Assembly (NCBI GenBank): GCA_036154955.1
Contig: JAYZWL010000078.1
Location: 96,463 to 160,462 of the forward strand
Origin: Albimonas sp036154955
Lineage (GTDB): Bacteria; Pseudomonadota; Alphaproteobacteria; Rhodobacterales; Rhodobacteraceae
Length of the DNA: 64,000 nt
Reading direction: 5' to 3'
The notes below the pieces were generated by a model. The model was given only the letters and a program-made list of their open reading frames with translations, was not told where the DNA came from and did no database searches. Shown here one piece after another: positions 30,778-40,642 of the stretch. Numbering within the stretch: position 1 is the first letter of the stretch; the number at the start of each line of letters is the position of its first letter. The position numbers and the translations under genes were made by a program.

Positions 30778-31662
30778 TCAGCCGAGGGGGCCGGCCTCCG
30801 GATCCTCGCCGCCCTCGTCGGCCCGCCCGGCGTCGAACGGCGCGCCGGAGGCGTCGTCCTCCGCCGCCCCGTCGCGCCGGCCGCGGAAACCGGTGGCGAG
30901 CACATACATCTCCGCCGAATCCTTCCGGCTCGCCGGCGGCTTGATGTGGCGCACCTGGCGGAAGTCGCGCTTGAGCATCGCCACGAGGTCCCGCTCCGAT
31001 CCGCCCTGCAGGGTCTTGGCGAGGAAGGTCCCGCCCTCCTTGAGCACCTCGGCCGCGAACCAGGCCGCGGCCTCGCACAGGGCGATGATGCGCAGGTGGT
31101 CGGTGCCCCGGTGGCCGGAGGACGACGCGGCCATGTCGGAGAGCACCGCGTCCGCCTCGCCCCCCAGCGCCGCCTTCACCGCCGCGTCGGCGCCGTCGGC
31201 GAGGAAATCCATCTGCATCAGCTCGCAGCCGTCGAGCGGGTCGACCTCCTGCAGGTCCACCCCCAGCACCCGGCCGCGGGGGCGGTTGGGGCGGAAGCCG
31301 TCGGCGTTGGTGCGCCGGGCCGCCACCTGCAGCCAGCCGCCGGGGGCGCAGCCCAGGTCGACCACGCAGCCGCCGGTCTTGAGGAACGGGTGGCGGTCGT
31401 CGATCTCCGACAGCTTGTAGGCGGCGCGGCCGCGGAAGCCGTCACGCCGGGCCTGCTGGACATAGGGGTCGTTGAGCTGGCGGTCGAGCCAGAGGGTCGA
31501 GGACAGTTTCCGCCCCTTGGCGGTCTTGACCCGCGTGCGCAGCTCGCGCGAGCCGCGGCCCGAACCGCCGCCCGCGCCCGCGCCCGCGCCCGCCGCGCCG
31601 CCGCCGCCCGTCGCCGGACCCTTGGCCCCGCCGCCCTTGCCGCCTTTCGAGGCTCCGCTCAT
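30778..31662 (-). CDS. rlmE: 23S rRNA (uridine-2'-O)-methyltransferase RlmE
   Basis: This 294-residue SAM-dependent enzyme methylates the 2'-OH of a conserved 23S rRNA uridine. The core starts near residue 55: STLWLDRQLNDPYVQQARRDGFRGRAAYKL (first catalytic Lys), VVDLGCAPGGWLQVAA (SAM site), LSDMAASSSGHRGTDHLR (Asp), FLAKTLQGG (Lys) and RKDSAEMYVLATGF (Glu), completing the K-D-K-E set. The first ~45 residues are Gly/Ala low complexity and the last ~30 are acidic. I chose ATG 31662 since GGGGAG lies just before it; 31674 lacks a site. Confidence 0.93.
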   Translation of the reverse strand: MSGASKGGKGGGAKGPATGGGGAAGAGAGAGGGSGRGSRELRTRVKTAKGRKLSSTLWLDRQLNDPYVQQARRDGFRGRAAYKLSEIDDRHPFLKTGGCVVDLGCAPGGWLQVAARRTNADGFRPNRPRGRVLGVDLQEVDPLDGCELMQMDFLADGADAAVKAALGGEADAVLSDMAASSSGHRGTDHLRIIALCEAAAWFAAEVLKEGGTFLAKTLQGGSERDLVAMLKRDFRQVRHIKPPASRKDSAEMYVLATGFRGRRDGAAEDDASGAPFDAGRADEGGEDPEAGPLG

Positions 31663-31818
31663 GCCGCTCCCCATCTGACGCCGGCCGCCGGCATCGGCGC
31701 GTTTCGAACCGGGGGGCCGCCGCCGGGCCCCGAAGCGCCCCCCATCGCGCCGGCGCGCCCGCGGGTCAAGCCCCGGGTCCGTGCCTGCGCCGCCCGGCGA
31801 GGGCGACGGGGCCGGGTC

Positions 31819-33006
31819 TCAGGCCCGGGAGGACCCGTCGGCGGCGCCGTTCGGGGCCCCGCCCTCGCCGGGTTCGCCGGCGCGTTCGGACCACATCAGC
31901 GAATGCAGCATCCCTTCGCGCAGGCCCCGGTCGGCGACGCGGATGCGCTCCGCCGGCCACAGGCGCAGGATGGTCTGCAGGATCGCGGCCCCGGCGATGA
32001 TCAGGTCCGAGCGGTCCGCGCCCACCCCCGGATGGGCCTGCCGCCCGGCGGGGCCGAGGTCGATCAGGTGGCGGGCGATGCGGGTGGCCGCCGCCCGCTC
32101 CAGCCACATGCCGTCCACCCGCGCCCGGTCGTAGCGCTCCAGCCCCAGCCGCAGCGCGCCCAGCGTGGTGACGGTGCCCGAGGCGCCGATGATCTGCAGC
32201 CCGCCCAGCTTGGCGGCGGCGAGATCCTCCTCATAGGGCAGGAAGCCGGCGATATGATCCTCGAAATGGCAGGCCATCAGGGCGTAGCGGTCCCGGTCCT
32301 CGGCCACGTCGGCGAAGCGGTCGTGCAGGGTGGCGACGCCCACGGGGGCGGAGATCCAGTCGACGATCCGCGCCCGCGCCGCGCGGCGCAGCTCGGACCG
32401 GTCCGGCCCGCCGCGGCCGGGGGCGAGGGCGAGGATCAGGTCCTGCCTGCGGTCGGGGGCGATGCCGTCGAGGTCGATCCAGATCAGCTCGGTCGAGCCG
32501 CCGCCGATGTCGAAGACCATAAGGCTTTCGGCCTTCTCCTCCAGCAGCGGCGCGCAGCCGGCGAGCGCGAGGCGGGCCTCCTGCTCGGGCGTGATGACCT
32601 CGATGTCGAGCCCGGTCTCCCGGCGCACCCGGCGCAGGAAGCCGCGGGCGTTGGCGGCGCGCCGGCAGGCCTCGGTGGCGACGATGCGGGCGCGCGAGAC
32701 CTCGTGGCGGCGGATCTTGGCGGCGCAGATGCGCAGGGCGTCGACGGTGCGGTTCATCGCCTCGCGCGACAGCTCCCCGCGCGCCTCCACCCCCTCGCCC
32801 AGCCGGACGTTGCGGGAGAAGGCGTCCACCACCCGGAAGCCGCCGGGCAGGGCGTCGCCTCCGGGTTCGGCGATCAGCAGACGGCAGTTGTTGGTGCCCA
32901 GGTCGAGGGCCGCGTAACGGGACGGCGCCCGGGCCGGGGCGGCCTGGGCGGCGATGCGGGCGGGCCTGCCTCGGGCCTTCATGTGGGCATCGGGCGCCGA
33001 CGTCAC
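31819..33006 (-). CDS. Ppx/GppA family phosphatase
   Basis: This 395-residue protein of the actin-like ASKHA fold hydrolyses polyphosphate or pppGpp. It has YAALDLGTNNCRLLIA near 31-46 (phosphate 1), VFDIGGGSTELIWIDLDG (phosphate 2) and IIGASGTVTTLGALRLGL. I chose the GTG at 33006, which has GGAGG 6 nt upstream; the internal ATG at 32982 has none. It lacks the long C-terminal HD-like half of E. coli Ppx, as usual for the short alphaproteobacterial form. Next gene on the same strand is rlmE, 156 nt on, the common order in this group. Confidence 0.88.
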   Translation of the reverse strand: MTSAPDAHMKARGRPARIAAQAAPARAPSRYAALDLGTNNCRLLIAEPGGDALPGGFRVVDAFSRNVRLGEGVEARGELSREAMNRTVDALRICAAKIRRHEVSRARIVATEACRRAANARGFLRRVRRETGLDIEVITPEQEARLALAGCAPLLEEKAESLMVFDIGGGSTELIWIDLDGIAPDRRQDLILALAPGRGGPDRSELRRAARARIVDWISAPVGVATLHDRFADVAEDRDRYALMACHFEDHIAGFLPYEEDLAAAKLGGLQIIGASGTVTTLGALRLGLERYDRARVDGMWLERAAATRIARHLIDLGPAGRQAHPGVGADRSDLIIAGAAILQTILRLWPAERIRVADRGLREGMLHSLMWSERAGEPGEGGAPNGAADGSSRA

Positions 33007-33374
33007 GAAACACCTCCGCGGCCAAGCGCCGCGCAATCTTTCAAGGGGTAGCGGAGCTTGGCGCGCACGACAAGGGCGGGAAGCGGGGCCGGGCCGGGAA
33101 CGCCGCGGCGCCCCGGGGGAGCGGGGGCGGTCGGAGGCCGGGGCGGAGAAGGGCGGGGAGATGCGTCGAGGGCGACGCCGCCGGGCGCCTCGCCGCCTTC
33201 GCGCCGGCGCCCCGCCGCGCGGGCGCATCGGCGCGGCTTGGCGGACGGGGCGATGCGCGGCCCCCGCTCCGGCCCCGCGCCGCGCCGGGCTATGGCGAAG
33301 CGGATGGGCGGCGGGTTAGCCTGCGGGCCGACAGGCGCTCCGGCGGGGCGCGGGCGGGACGGAGGCGGCGCGGC
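33007..33374. other. 368-bp divergent region with no gene
   Basis: Between the Ppx/GppA gene (minus) and the M14 peptidase gene (plus). 33030-33060 is the least GC-rich part and may carry the phosphatase promoter. Open frames here have no recognisable product. Confidence 0.45.
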
Positions 33375-35201
33375 ATGGCGGTGATCCTGGAGCGGCGCTT
33401 CGGCCCCGACCTTCCGACGGCCCTGCGGGCGCTGGCCGCGGCCCATCCGGGCGGGCGCATCGAGGCGTGGAGCTTCGACCCCGCCCCCCTTCGCCGCGCG
33501 GCAGAGGCCGCCCTCGCGGCCGAAGGCGTCGCGGTCCGTGTCCATGCCGCCTGGAAGCCGGCGCTGCACGCGCTGCTGGACGATCCGCCCGCGCCGGGGG
33601 AGCGGCTGGAGCTGGCGCCGCCCGCCCCCGCCGGCCTCGGTCCCGCGCGGTTCCTGCAGGAGCCCTGGCCCGCGCCCGCGCTCTTCGCCCCCGCCCTGCG
33701 CCTCGCCCCGCCCGCGCCCTGCGGGCCGGTCGGGACGGCGCCGCCCGCCTGGCGCCTGCGCCGGACCGGGCGCGCAGGCGGGACGGCGGAGACCGAAATC
33801 CTCGCCCCCCTGCGCCTGCGCCCCGCGCCGGGCGGGGGCGAGGTCGTCGCCTGCTGCGGCTGGGCCCGGGTGCGGGGGCCGCGCGGGGAGACGCTGCGCG
33901 ACGGCCCGTGGGAGACGCCGCTCGAAGCCGCGCTGGACGCGGCCTTCGACGCGCTGCGCGGTCTGGCGTCCGATGCGGCTGGACGCGCGCGTGGGCCGGG
34001 TCCGAACCCCGGCCTCGACATCGTGCTGCGGCTGGAGGGGGCGTTCGAGGCGCCGGACCTGGCCCGGTTCGCCGGGGCGCTGCCCGAACACCGCGTGGAT
34101 CTCGCGGAGATCCTGCATGAGGAGCTGCATTTCGCAGGGCTGGAGATCTTCGCCCGCGCCTTCGGCCTCGCCCCCGGCGACCGGACCCTGCGGGCCGGGC
34201 GGATCGTGCCCGTGGTGGTTCCGCGGCCGGAGGCGGGAGGCGTGCGCCTGCGGGTGACGGCGGTCGCGCAGCGCCCCGCCGCCGCGCCGCGGCCGAGACC
34301 GCCCGCGCCCCGCGCCGGCCCCCGGGACCGGCCGTGGACGGCGGCGGAGCTGCGCGGCGGGCTCGACGCGCTGGCGCAGGATGCGAGGGCGGAGCGGCTG
34401 CGCGCCGTCTCGCTGCGCGGCCGGCCGATCGAGGGCTGCGTGATCCTGGGCGCAGGGACCGGGGCAGGGCCGGGGGTGCTGATCACCGGCGGCCAGCACG
34501 CCAACGAGCCCTCCGGCCCCCCCGCCGCGCTGGCGATCGCGCGGGCGCTGGCGGCGGAGGGGGCGGCCTGCGCGGTCTGCGCGATGGAGAACCCGGACGG
34601 CCACGCGCTCTACGCCCGCCTGCGCCGCCTCGCGCCCCGGCACATGCATCACGCGGCGCGTTACACGGCGCTGGGGGCGGACCTGACCCATCTGCCGGAG
34701 ACGGCGGGGGAGCGGGCGATGCGCGGGCGGCTGGCGGCGGCCCTGCCGGGGGAGGTCCTGCATCTGAGCCTGCACGGCTATCCGGCGCAGGAATGGATCC
34801 GGCCCTTCGCCGGTTACCTGCCGCCCGGTTTCGAAAGCTGGTCGCTGCCCCGCGGCGTGCACCTGATCCTGCGTCACCGGCCCGAAGCGGCGGGGCGGGC
34901 GCGCGCGGCGCTGGAGGCGGCGGCGGCGGCGCTGGCGGGCGACGCGGAGACCGCGGCGCTGAACCGCCGCCAGCTCGACGCGCTGGACCTGCACGCGCCG
35001 GAGGCGGCGGCGGCGCAGGCGCGGATCGGGCCGGTTGGGATCTCGGTCGCCGAGCAGCCGGACCTGGCGGTTCCCGCCATGCTGATCACCGAGGCGCCGG
35101 ACGAGACGGCGGAGGGCGCGCGCTTCGCCCTGCTGGTCCGGGCGCAGATCCTGGCCGGGCTCGCCGCCGCGCGGGCCTGGCGGGGGTGGCGGGGCGGGTA
35201 G
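33375..35201 (+). CDS. M14-family zinc carboxypeptidase-like protein with unusual N-terminal half
   Basis: This 608-residue protein has GGAGG 9 nt before its ATG and no signal peptide. The C-terminal half is an M14 (carboxypeptidase A-like) domain: GVLITGGQHANEPSG gives the HxxE zinc ligands (His375, Glu378), followed by AVCAMENPDGHALYARLRRL and VLHLSLHGYPAQEWIRPFAGYLP with a third histidine. The first ~310 residues are Ala/Pro/Arg-rich with an ordered stretch near 225-300 (EAPDLARFAGALPEHRVDLAEILHEELH). I do not recognise that half. Cytosolic M14 members can act on modified peptides or amino acids. Confidence 0.8.
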   Translation: MAVILERRFGPDLPTALRALAAAHPGGRIEAWSFDPAPLRRAAEAALAAEGVAVRVHAAWKPALHALLDDPPAPGERLELAPPAPAGLGPARFLQEPWPAPALFAPALRLAPPAPCGPVGTAPPAWRLRRTGRAGGTAETEILAPLRLRPAPGGGEVVACCGWARVRGPRGETLRDGPWETPLEAALDAAFDALRGLASDAAGRARGPGPNPGLDIVLRLEGAFEAPDLARFAGALPEHRVDLAEILHEELHFAGLEIFARAFGLAPGDRTLRAGRIVPVVVPRPEAGGVRLRVTAVAQRPAAAPRPRPPAPRAGPRDRPWTAAELRGGLDALAQDARAERLRAVSLRGRPIEGCVILGAGTGAGPGVLITGGQHANEPSGPPAALAIARALAAEGAACAVCAMENPDGHALYARLRRLAPRHMHHAARYTALGADLTHLPETAGERAMRGRLAAALPGEVLHLSLHGYPAQEWIRPFAGYLPPGFESWSLPRGVHLILRHRPEAAGRARAALEAAAAALAGDAETAALNRRQLDALDLHAPEAAAAQARIGPVGISVAEQPDLAVPAMLITEAPDETAEGARFALLVRAQILAGLAAARAWRGWRGG

Positions 35202-36042
35202 GGGCGGCCCGCCGGCCGCCCGGCCGCGGGTTGCGGGGTCGGAGAGCGGGGCCGCGCGACGACCCGGACGCGGGCCCGACCGATGCGCCCGCGCGGCGGG
35301 ACGCCGGCGGCGCGGGCGGCCACGGTCACGAGGCGGCGCCGGATGCGCGGGAGAGAGCCGCCGCGAGCGGGGGGGCGGGCCGGGTTGAGCGGGGTGACGA
35401 TAGGAAGCCGGGCGGGGAGGACGGGGCGGATGGAGGGCCGGCCGTGGCTGTTCGCGATGCGGCCGCGTCGTTCGTCGTTCCGCCGCTTCGGCCGGCCGCG
35501 CCTTGAACGCCGAACAAGCCGGCCGTTCCCGCCGCACCCCCCATGCCCTGTCGCTCGCCCTGCCGCGTCCCCGAGCGGCCGCCCGCGTGACTGCTTCCGT
35601 GCCCGACTCCATGTCTCACCGCGTCTCCGCGCCCGGAGCGTGTGACAGGCGTCAGGCCCGAGCGCGTGACCGGCCGCGTGGCCGAACCCGGCGCCGCCTC
35701 CTTCCGAGGCAGCCGCCCGCGTTGCGTTTCCGTCTGCGTGCCCGGCGGCGCTTCCGGGCGCGGGGTCAACGCCGGCGCGGGGTCCGCCTCGATCCCGGTC
35801 TCCGCCACGGTCCCGGTTGGGCGCCCGAGGCCGGCCTGGCTCCTGGTTCCGACATCCGCGCCGCATAAGGGCGAGTTCTGGACGCCGAGCTCTCGCCCGA
35901 CTGTCGCGAGGGCCGCGCGGCCCGGGCGGCTCCGGCGCGTCCGATAGCGCCTCCGGTTCCAACGCCCGCGGCGGAGGGGGCTGCGAGGCGAAGGGCGGGG
36001 CAGGGAGCGGTTCGGGGCGCGCCGGTCCGCGGACGACCGGGG
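35202..36042. other. 841-bp gene-free stretch
   Basis: Very GC-rich with several long open frames, all low in complexity (Pro/Arg/Gly) and lacking known domains or ribosome sites. 35246-35266 repeats the 21 bases at 16909-16929. It lies between convergent genes (M14 peptidase plus, BTAD regulator minus) and shows no clear terminator. Confidence 0.45.
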
Positions 36043-38193
36043 TCAGGCCTCCACGGCGAGGTCGGCGAAGGGGGCCATGATCGCCTGGACCAGCGCGGGG
36101 TCGGCGAAGCCGTGGACCAGCCGCGCCGCCTCCGGGGCCATCCGGGTCAGGGTGGAACGGAAGGGGGCGAGCGCTTCGCGCGCCTCCGCCCCCCGTCCCA
36201 GCGCCTCCAGGCAGGCGGCGCGCAGCAGGGCGCTGTGCGCCCAGTCGGGGCGGGCGGCGAGCGCACGGTCGCAGGCCTCCAGCGCCCCGGCGGGATCGCC
36301 CCGCGCGAAGCGGGCCAGCGCGGGGACCCGCAGCCATTGCGCGGCCTCGGCGGCGGCGGGCGCGGTGGCGAGCGCCCGGGCGGCCCAGGCCTCCGCCTCC
36401 TCCGCGTCGCCGGCCAGCGCCAGCAGGCGGGCCATCTCGCCCAGCGCCGGCGCGAAGCCGGGGGCGAGCGAGAGGGCGCGAAGCTGGTGGGCGCGGGCGG
36501 CGGCCGGGTCCTCCATCAGGGCCGCGGCGATGCCCAGCGCGTGCTGGGCCCACGGATCCCCTGGGGCGCGGCGCAGGGCGCGCAGGGCGAGCTCCCGGCC
36601 GCGGAACAGCGCTTCGCGCGGGGCGGGGGACCAGCCGGACCAGCCTTCTTCGAGATGCGAGAAGGCGAGCGTGACCAGCTCCGCCGCGTCCGCCTCGCCG
36701 CTGCGCGCCAGCGGGTCGAGCAGGGCGCGCGCCGCCTCCGCCGCCGCCGGCCCGCCCTGCAGGACATGGCCGCGGGCGCGCATCAGGCGCATCCAGGCGG
36801 CGGCCGGGTCGCAGTCGCAGTCGCCGCCGGAGGAGGCGGGGGGGACGGGGCGCAGGGCCTCCGCTTCGGCCCGGGGCAGGGCGAGAGCGAGCGCCGTCTC
36901 CGCCTCCAGCAGGTCGGAGGCGAGGGCGCCGGCCAGCATCCGCCCCAGCCCCGCGGCGCGGCCGATCTCGCCGCCCTCGGGCCAGGCGAGGCGGCGGGCG
37001 GCGATGGCCGCGGCGTCGCCGGCGCGGGCGGCGGTGACGATCTCGGCCGAGGCGTCGGGCCCGGCCTCCGCCCGCAGGGTGACCGCGTAGTCGGCGGCGC
37101 GGGTGAGGTCGGAGAGCCCGATGCCCGCCGCCTCCAGCGCCGCGGGCCCCTGCACCCGCATCCAGCCGATGCGGGCGAACTGGGCGATGGCGGCGTCGGC
37201 CGCGGCCTCGGCCAGCGCGCGGGAGGGGGCGTCGGCCCCGTAGGGCACGATGGCCACCCGCGGCCGCGGGTCGGGGGCGAGGGGGCGGGCGACGGGCGCG
37301 CCGGCCGGGATCGCGGCGCCGGCTTTCCCCTTCGGCGCCGGACCGGCCGGGCGGCGCGGGGCGGGGGCGGGGGCCTCGGCCGCGGCGGGGGCCGGACGGC
37401 GGGCGGGAATGAGGGCGTCGAGATCGGTCTCCGGCGGCTCGCCGAATTCGGCCTCGAACACCGCCCGGCAGGCCTCGGCCTGGGCGCGGGCCTGGGGGAT
37501 GCGCCCGCCCGCGACATGGATGCGGATCAGCGAGGCGTGCACGTCCTCCTGCAACGGGTCGATGTCGAGCAGCTTGCGCGCCGCCGCCGCCGCCCGGTCC
37601 AGCCGCCCGGCGCTTTCGTCCAGAAGCATCAGGCGCAGCAGCCCGTCGGTGACCAGCGCTTCGAGGTTGGAATTGCGCGCCGCCGCCCAGTCCTGGAACG
37701 GCGCCTCGGCCACCGCCAGCGGAGCCAGCAGCGCGCCGCCGTAGCTGTCGAGCAGGGCGGAGAGGCCCAGGGTCTCGCGCGCGGCGCAGGCGGTCTCCAC
37801 CTGCTCCACATCGGTGATCACCGCGCCGGGGCGGAGCGCGATCTGGCCGCCCGGCGTCTCCACCGCCGCGTCGAAGAGATCGCCCATGGCGCGCTTCATG
37901 CGGCGCAGCTCCTGGCGGAGCGAGGCGCGGCCCTGGTCGGGGGAGCCCTGGGACCACAGCAGGTCCACCAGCACGTCGCGGGTGGCGGTGCGCCCGGGCT
38001 GGAGCGCCACGAAGGCCAGCAGGGCCATGCCCTTGGCGCCCAGCGCGGTCAGCGCCGCGCCGCCGGGCGCGCGGGCCAGCGCCGCGCCGAGCATCCGAAG
38101 CTCCAGCGCCGGCGCGCCGGCCGCCTCCGTTCGCGATGTTCCGCCCTTGCCGCCCAAAACCCGTGCTTCCCCGCCGTCCTGTCCCGTCCGCAT
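36043..38193 (-). CDS. BTAD/TPR transcriptional activator-like protein
   Basis: About 716 residues if the ATG at 38193 is used (a longer start at 38337 is possible). The N-terminal part reads as a winged-helix DNA-binding domain, LELRMLGAALARAPGG then GMALLAFVALQPGRTATRDVLVDLLWS and QGRASLRQELRRMKRAMG, followed by a bacterial transcriptional activation domain (ADIDPLQEDVHASLIRIHVAGG-like, near 205-230). This is the SARP/BTAD layout. A middle part resembles the periplasmic-adenylate-cyclase-associated linker (VAIVPYGADAPSRALAEA), and the C-terminus has TPR-like repeats (WAQHALGIAAALMEDPAAARAHQLRALSLAPGFAP). It is divergent from the Dcp peptidase gene. Confidence 0.78.
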   Translation of the reverse strand: MRTGQDGGEARVLGGKGGTSRTEAAGAPALELRMLGAALARAPGGAALTALGAKGMALLAFVALQPGRTATRDVLVDLLWSQGSPDQGRASLRQELRRMKRAMGDLFDAAVETPGGQIALRPGAVITDVEQVETACAARETLGLSALLDSYGGALLAPLAVAEAPFQDWAAARNSNLEALVTDGLLRLMLLDESAGRLDRAAAAARKLLDIDPLQEDVHASLIRIHVAGGRIPQARAQAEACRAVFEAEFGEPPETDLDALIPARRPAPAAAEAPAPAPRRPAGPAPKGKAGAAIPAGAPVARPLAPDPRPRVAIVPYGADAPSRALAEAAADAAIAQFARIGWMRVQGPAALEAAGIGLSDLTRAADYAVTLRAEAGPDASAEIVTAARAGDAAAIAARRLAWPEGGEIGRAAGLGRMLAGALASDLLEAETALALALPRAEAEALRPVPPASSGGDCDCDPAAAWMRLMRARGHVLQGGPAAAEAARALLDPLARSGEADAAELVTLAFSHLEEGWSGWSPAPREALFRGRELALRALRRAPGDPWAQHALGIAAALMEDPAAARAHQLRALSLAPGFAPALGEMARLLALAGDAEEAEAWAARALATAPAAAEAAQWLRVPALARFARGDPAGALEACDRALAARPDWAHSALLRAACLEALGRGAEAREALAPFRSTLTRMAPEAARLVHGFADPALVQAIMAPFADLAVEA

Positions 38194-38435
38194 CGCGCGG
38201 CGACGCCCCCGTTTCCGCGATCCCGTCTTCGCAGGGCCCCTCTCCGCAGAGCCAGGCGCCGCGTCATCTGGCAGGCCCGACCCGGCGGGTTTATATCCTG
38301 CCGATGCCGGAACGCCGCCCGCGTTCCTGTCCGACATTCCGCGGCGCGCGCCGGCTTGGCAAGGCCAAGCTGCGCCCGTCCCGCCCGTTCGCCGCCGATC
38401 CGTGCGGCGGGCGCAGGCCAGCAAGAGGATCCTCG

Positions 38436-40523
38436 ATGACCGACGCCCCCGCGCCCACCCCTGCGACCACTCCCGCGCCCCTGCTCGACGCGCCCTGGAC
38501 CGGGCCCTACGGCCTGCCGCCCTTCGACGCGGCGACGCCGGAGGCGATCCGCGCCGCCTTCGACCGGGCGCTCGCCGCCAACCTGGCGGAGATCGCGGCG
38601 ATCCGCGACGCCGAGGCCGCCCCGGACTTCGCCAACACGGCGGAGGCGCTGGAGAGCGCGGGCCGGGCGCTCGGGCGCGTGGCGACGGTGTTCTACACGC
38701 TGGCCTCCACCAACTCCGACGACGCGATCCGGGAGATCGAGCGCGAGATGGCCCCGCGCCTCGCCCGCCACTCCGCCGCGGTGTGGATGGACCCGGCCCT
38801 GGCCGCCCGCGTCGACGCGGTCCCGGAGGAGGGGCTGGAGCCGGAGCAGGCGCGGGTGCTTGAGCTGCTCAGGCGGGCCTTCGAACGCTCCGGCGCCCGG
38901 CTCGCGCCCGAGGGCCGCGCCCGGATGGCGGAGATCATGGAGGAGCTGTCCAACCTCTCCACCCGCTTCTCCCAGAACGTGCTGGCGGATGAGAGCGGCT
39001 GGACGTTGCCTCTGGACGCCGAAGACGTGGCCGACCTGCCCGAAAGCCTCGCGGCCTCCGCCGCCCGCGCCGCCGCCGACCGGGGCGCGGAGGGGCATAT
39101 GGTGACGCTGGCCCGCTCCTCGGTCGAGCCGTTCCTGCGGCTCTGCCCGCGCCGCGACCTGCGGGAGAAGGCGTGGCGGGCCTGGACCGCGCGGGGCGCC
39201 AATGGCGGCGACGCCGACAACCGGGAGATCATCGCCCGGATCGTCGAATTGCGGATCGAGCGGGCCAACCTGCTGGGCTATCCGACCTTCGCCGATTTCA
39301 AGCTCGCCCCCGAGATGGCCAAGACCCCGGACGCGGTGCGCGACCTGCTCATGCGGGTCTGGACCCCGGCCAAGGCGAGGGCGGAGGCGGAGGCCGCGCG
39401 GCTGCTGGCCGAGGCGGTCGCCTCCGGCGAGGCCGGGGCCAACGACGTGCTGGAGCCCTGGGACTGGCGCTACTGGGCGGAGAAGGTGCGGGCCCGCGAC
39501 CACGCCATCTCCGACGCCGAGCTGAAGCCCTATTTCTCGCTGGAGAACATGATCGAGGCGGCGTTCGACTGCGCCTCCCGCCTGTTCGGGCTGGCGTTCC
39601 GGGAGGTGGACGGCCTGGTCCTGCACCATCCCGACGCGCGGGCCTGGGAGGTGACCCGGGACGGGGCGCCGGTGGCGCTGTTCGTGGGCGACTATTTCGC
39701 CCGCCCCTCCAAACGCTCCGGCGCCTGGATGAGCCAGATGATCAGCCAGGAGAATTTCGACCCGGAGGTGGGGCGGGTGCGCCCGGTGATCCTCAACGTG
39801 ATGAACTTCGCGCGGGGCGAGGGCGACACGCTGCTCAGCTTCGACGACGCGCGCACCCTGTTCCACGAATTCGGCCATGCGCTGCACGGGATGCTGTCGG
39901 ATGTGCGCTATCCGTCGGTCTCCGGGACCTCGGTGGCGCGGGACTTCGTGGAGCTGCCCTCCCAGCTTTACGAACACTGGCTGGAGACGGAGGAGGTGTT
40001 GGCCAAGCACGCCCGCCACAACCGCACCGGCGAGCCGATCCCGGCGGAGCTGATGGAGCGGATGCTGGCCGCGCGCAATTTCGGGCAGGGCTTCGCCACG
40101 GCGGAATATCTCGGCTCGGCGCTGACCGACCATGAGATGCACCGGCTGACCGGGGCCGAGAGCTTCGGGGCGGAGGGCTTCGACGCGGTGGCCTTCGAGG
40201 CGGACCTGCTGGCGCGCATCGGGATGCCCCACGCGATCCGGGCCCGCCATTCGGCCCCGCATTTCCTGCACGTCTTCTCGGGCGACGGCTATTCGGCCGG
40301 GTATTACAGCTACATGTGGTCGGAGGTGATGGACGCCGACGCCTTCGCCGCCTTCGAGGAGGCGGGCGACGTGTTCGACGCGGGCGTGGCGGCGCGGCTG
40401 GCCACGCATATCCTGTCCGCCGGCGGGCGGGAGGACGCGATGGAGGCCTGGCTCCGCTTCCGCGGCCGGGCGCCGGATCCGCAGGCGATGTTGCGCGGCA
40501 GGGGGCTCGACGCCGCGGCTTGA
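38436..40523 (+). CDS. dcp: M3 family peptidyl-dipeptidase (Dcp-like)
   Basis: This 695-residue zinc metallopeptidase has HEFGHALHG at residues 477-485 (HExxH) with the later glutamate in VARDFVELPSQLYEHWL, and the conserved FSGDGYSAGYYSYMWSEVMDADAF near the C-terminus. Length and motifs match Dcp and oligopeptidase A; the GYSAGYYSYMWSEV form is typical of Dcp. No signal peptide, so it acts on small cytosolic peptides, clipping C-terminal dipeptides. The gene is monocistronic and convergent with the MFS gene. Confidence 0.93.
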   Translation: MTDAPAPTPATTPAPLLDAPWTGPYGLPPFDAATPEAIRAAFDRALAANLAEIAAIRDAEAAPDFANTAEALESAGRALGRVATVFYTLASTNSDDAIREIEREMAPRLARHSAAVWMDPALAARVDAVPEEGLEPEQARVLELLRRAFERSGARLAPEGRARMAEIMEELSNLSTRFSQNVLADESGWTLPLDAEDVADLPESLAASAARAAADRGAEGHMVTLARSSVEPFLRLCPRRDLREKAWRAWTARGANGGDADNREIIARIVELRIERANLLGYPTFADFKLAPEMAKTPDAVRDLLMRVWTPAKARAEAEAARLLAEAVASGEAGANDVLEPWDWRYWAEKVRARDHAISDAELKPYFSLENMIEAAFDCASRLFGLAFREVDGLVLHHPDARAWEVTRDGAPVALFVGDYFARPSKRSGAWMSQMISQENFDPEVGRVRPVILNVMNFARGEGDTLLSFDDARTLFHEFGHALHGMLSDVRYPSVSGTSVARDFVELPSQLYEHWLETEEVLAKHARHNRTGEPIPAELMERMLAARNFGQGFATAEYLGSALTDHEMHRLTGAESFGAEGFDAVAFEADLLARIGMPHAIRARHSAPHFLHVFSGDGYSAGYYSYMWSEVMDADAFAAFEEAGDVFDAGVAARLATHILSAGGREDAMEAWLRFRGRAPDPQAMLRGRGLDAAA

Positions 40524-40642
40524 GGGCGCGCGGATCGGGGCTGTTACGTGCTGAAACTGAATTGGCGGCCTGTTTCATGCCGGAACAGGCGCCGGAAGCC
40601 GGTTTCAGGCGCCGTCGCAGGGTAAGTTGCGATCCGCAACAC

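Noticed and set aside
35326..35808. A 160-codon minus-strand frame in the 841-bp block
   Set aside because: Low-complexity product and no ribosome site; no recognisable family.
40560..40625. Inverted repeat GCCTGTT/AACAGGC between dcp and MFS genes as a bidirectional terminator
   Set aside because: The stem is only 7 bp and neither side has a T tract; not convincing enough to annotate.
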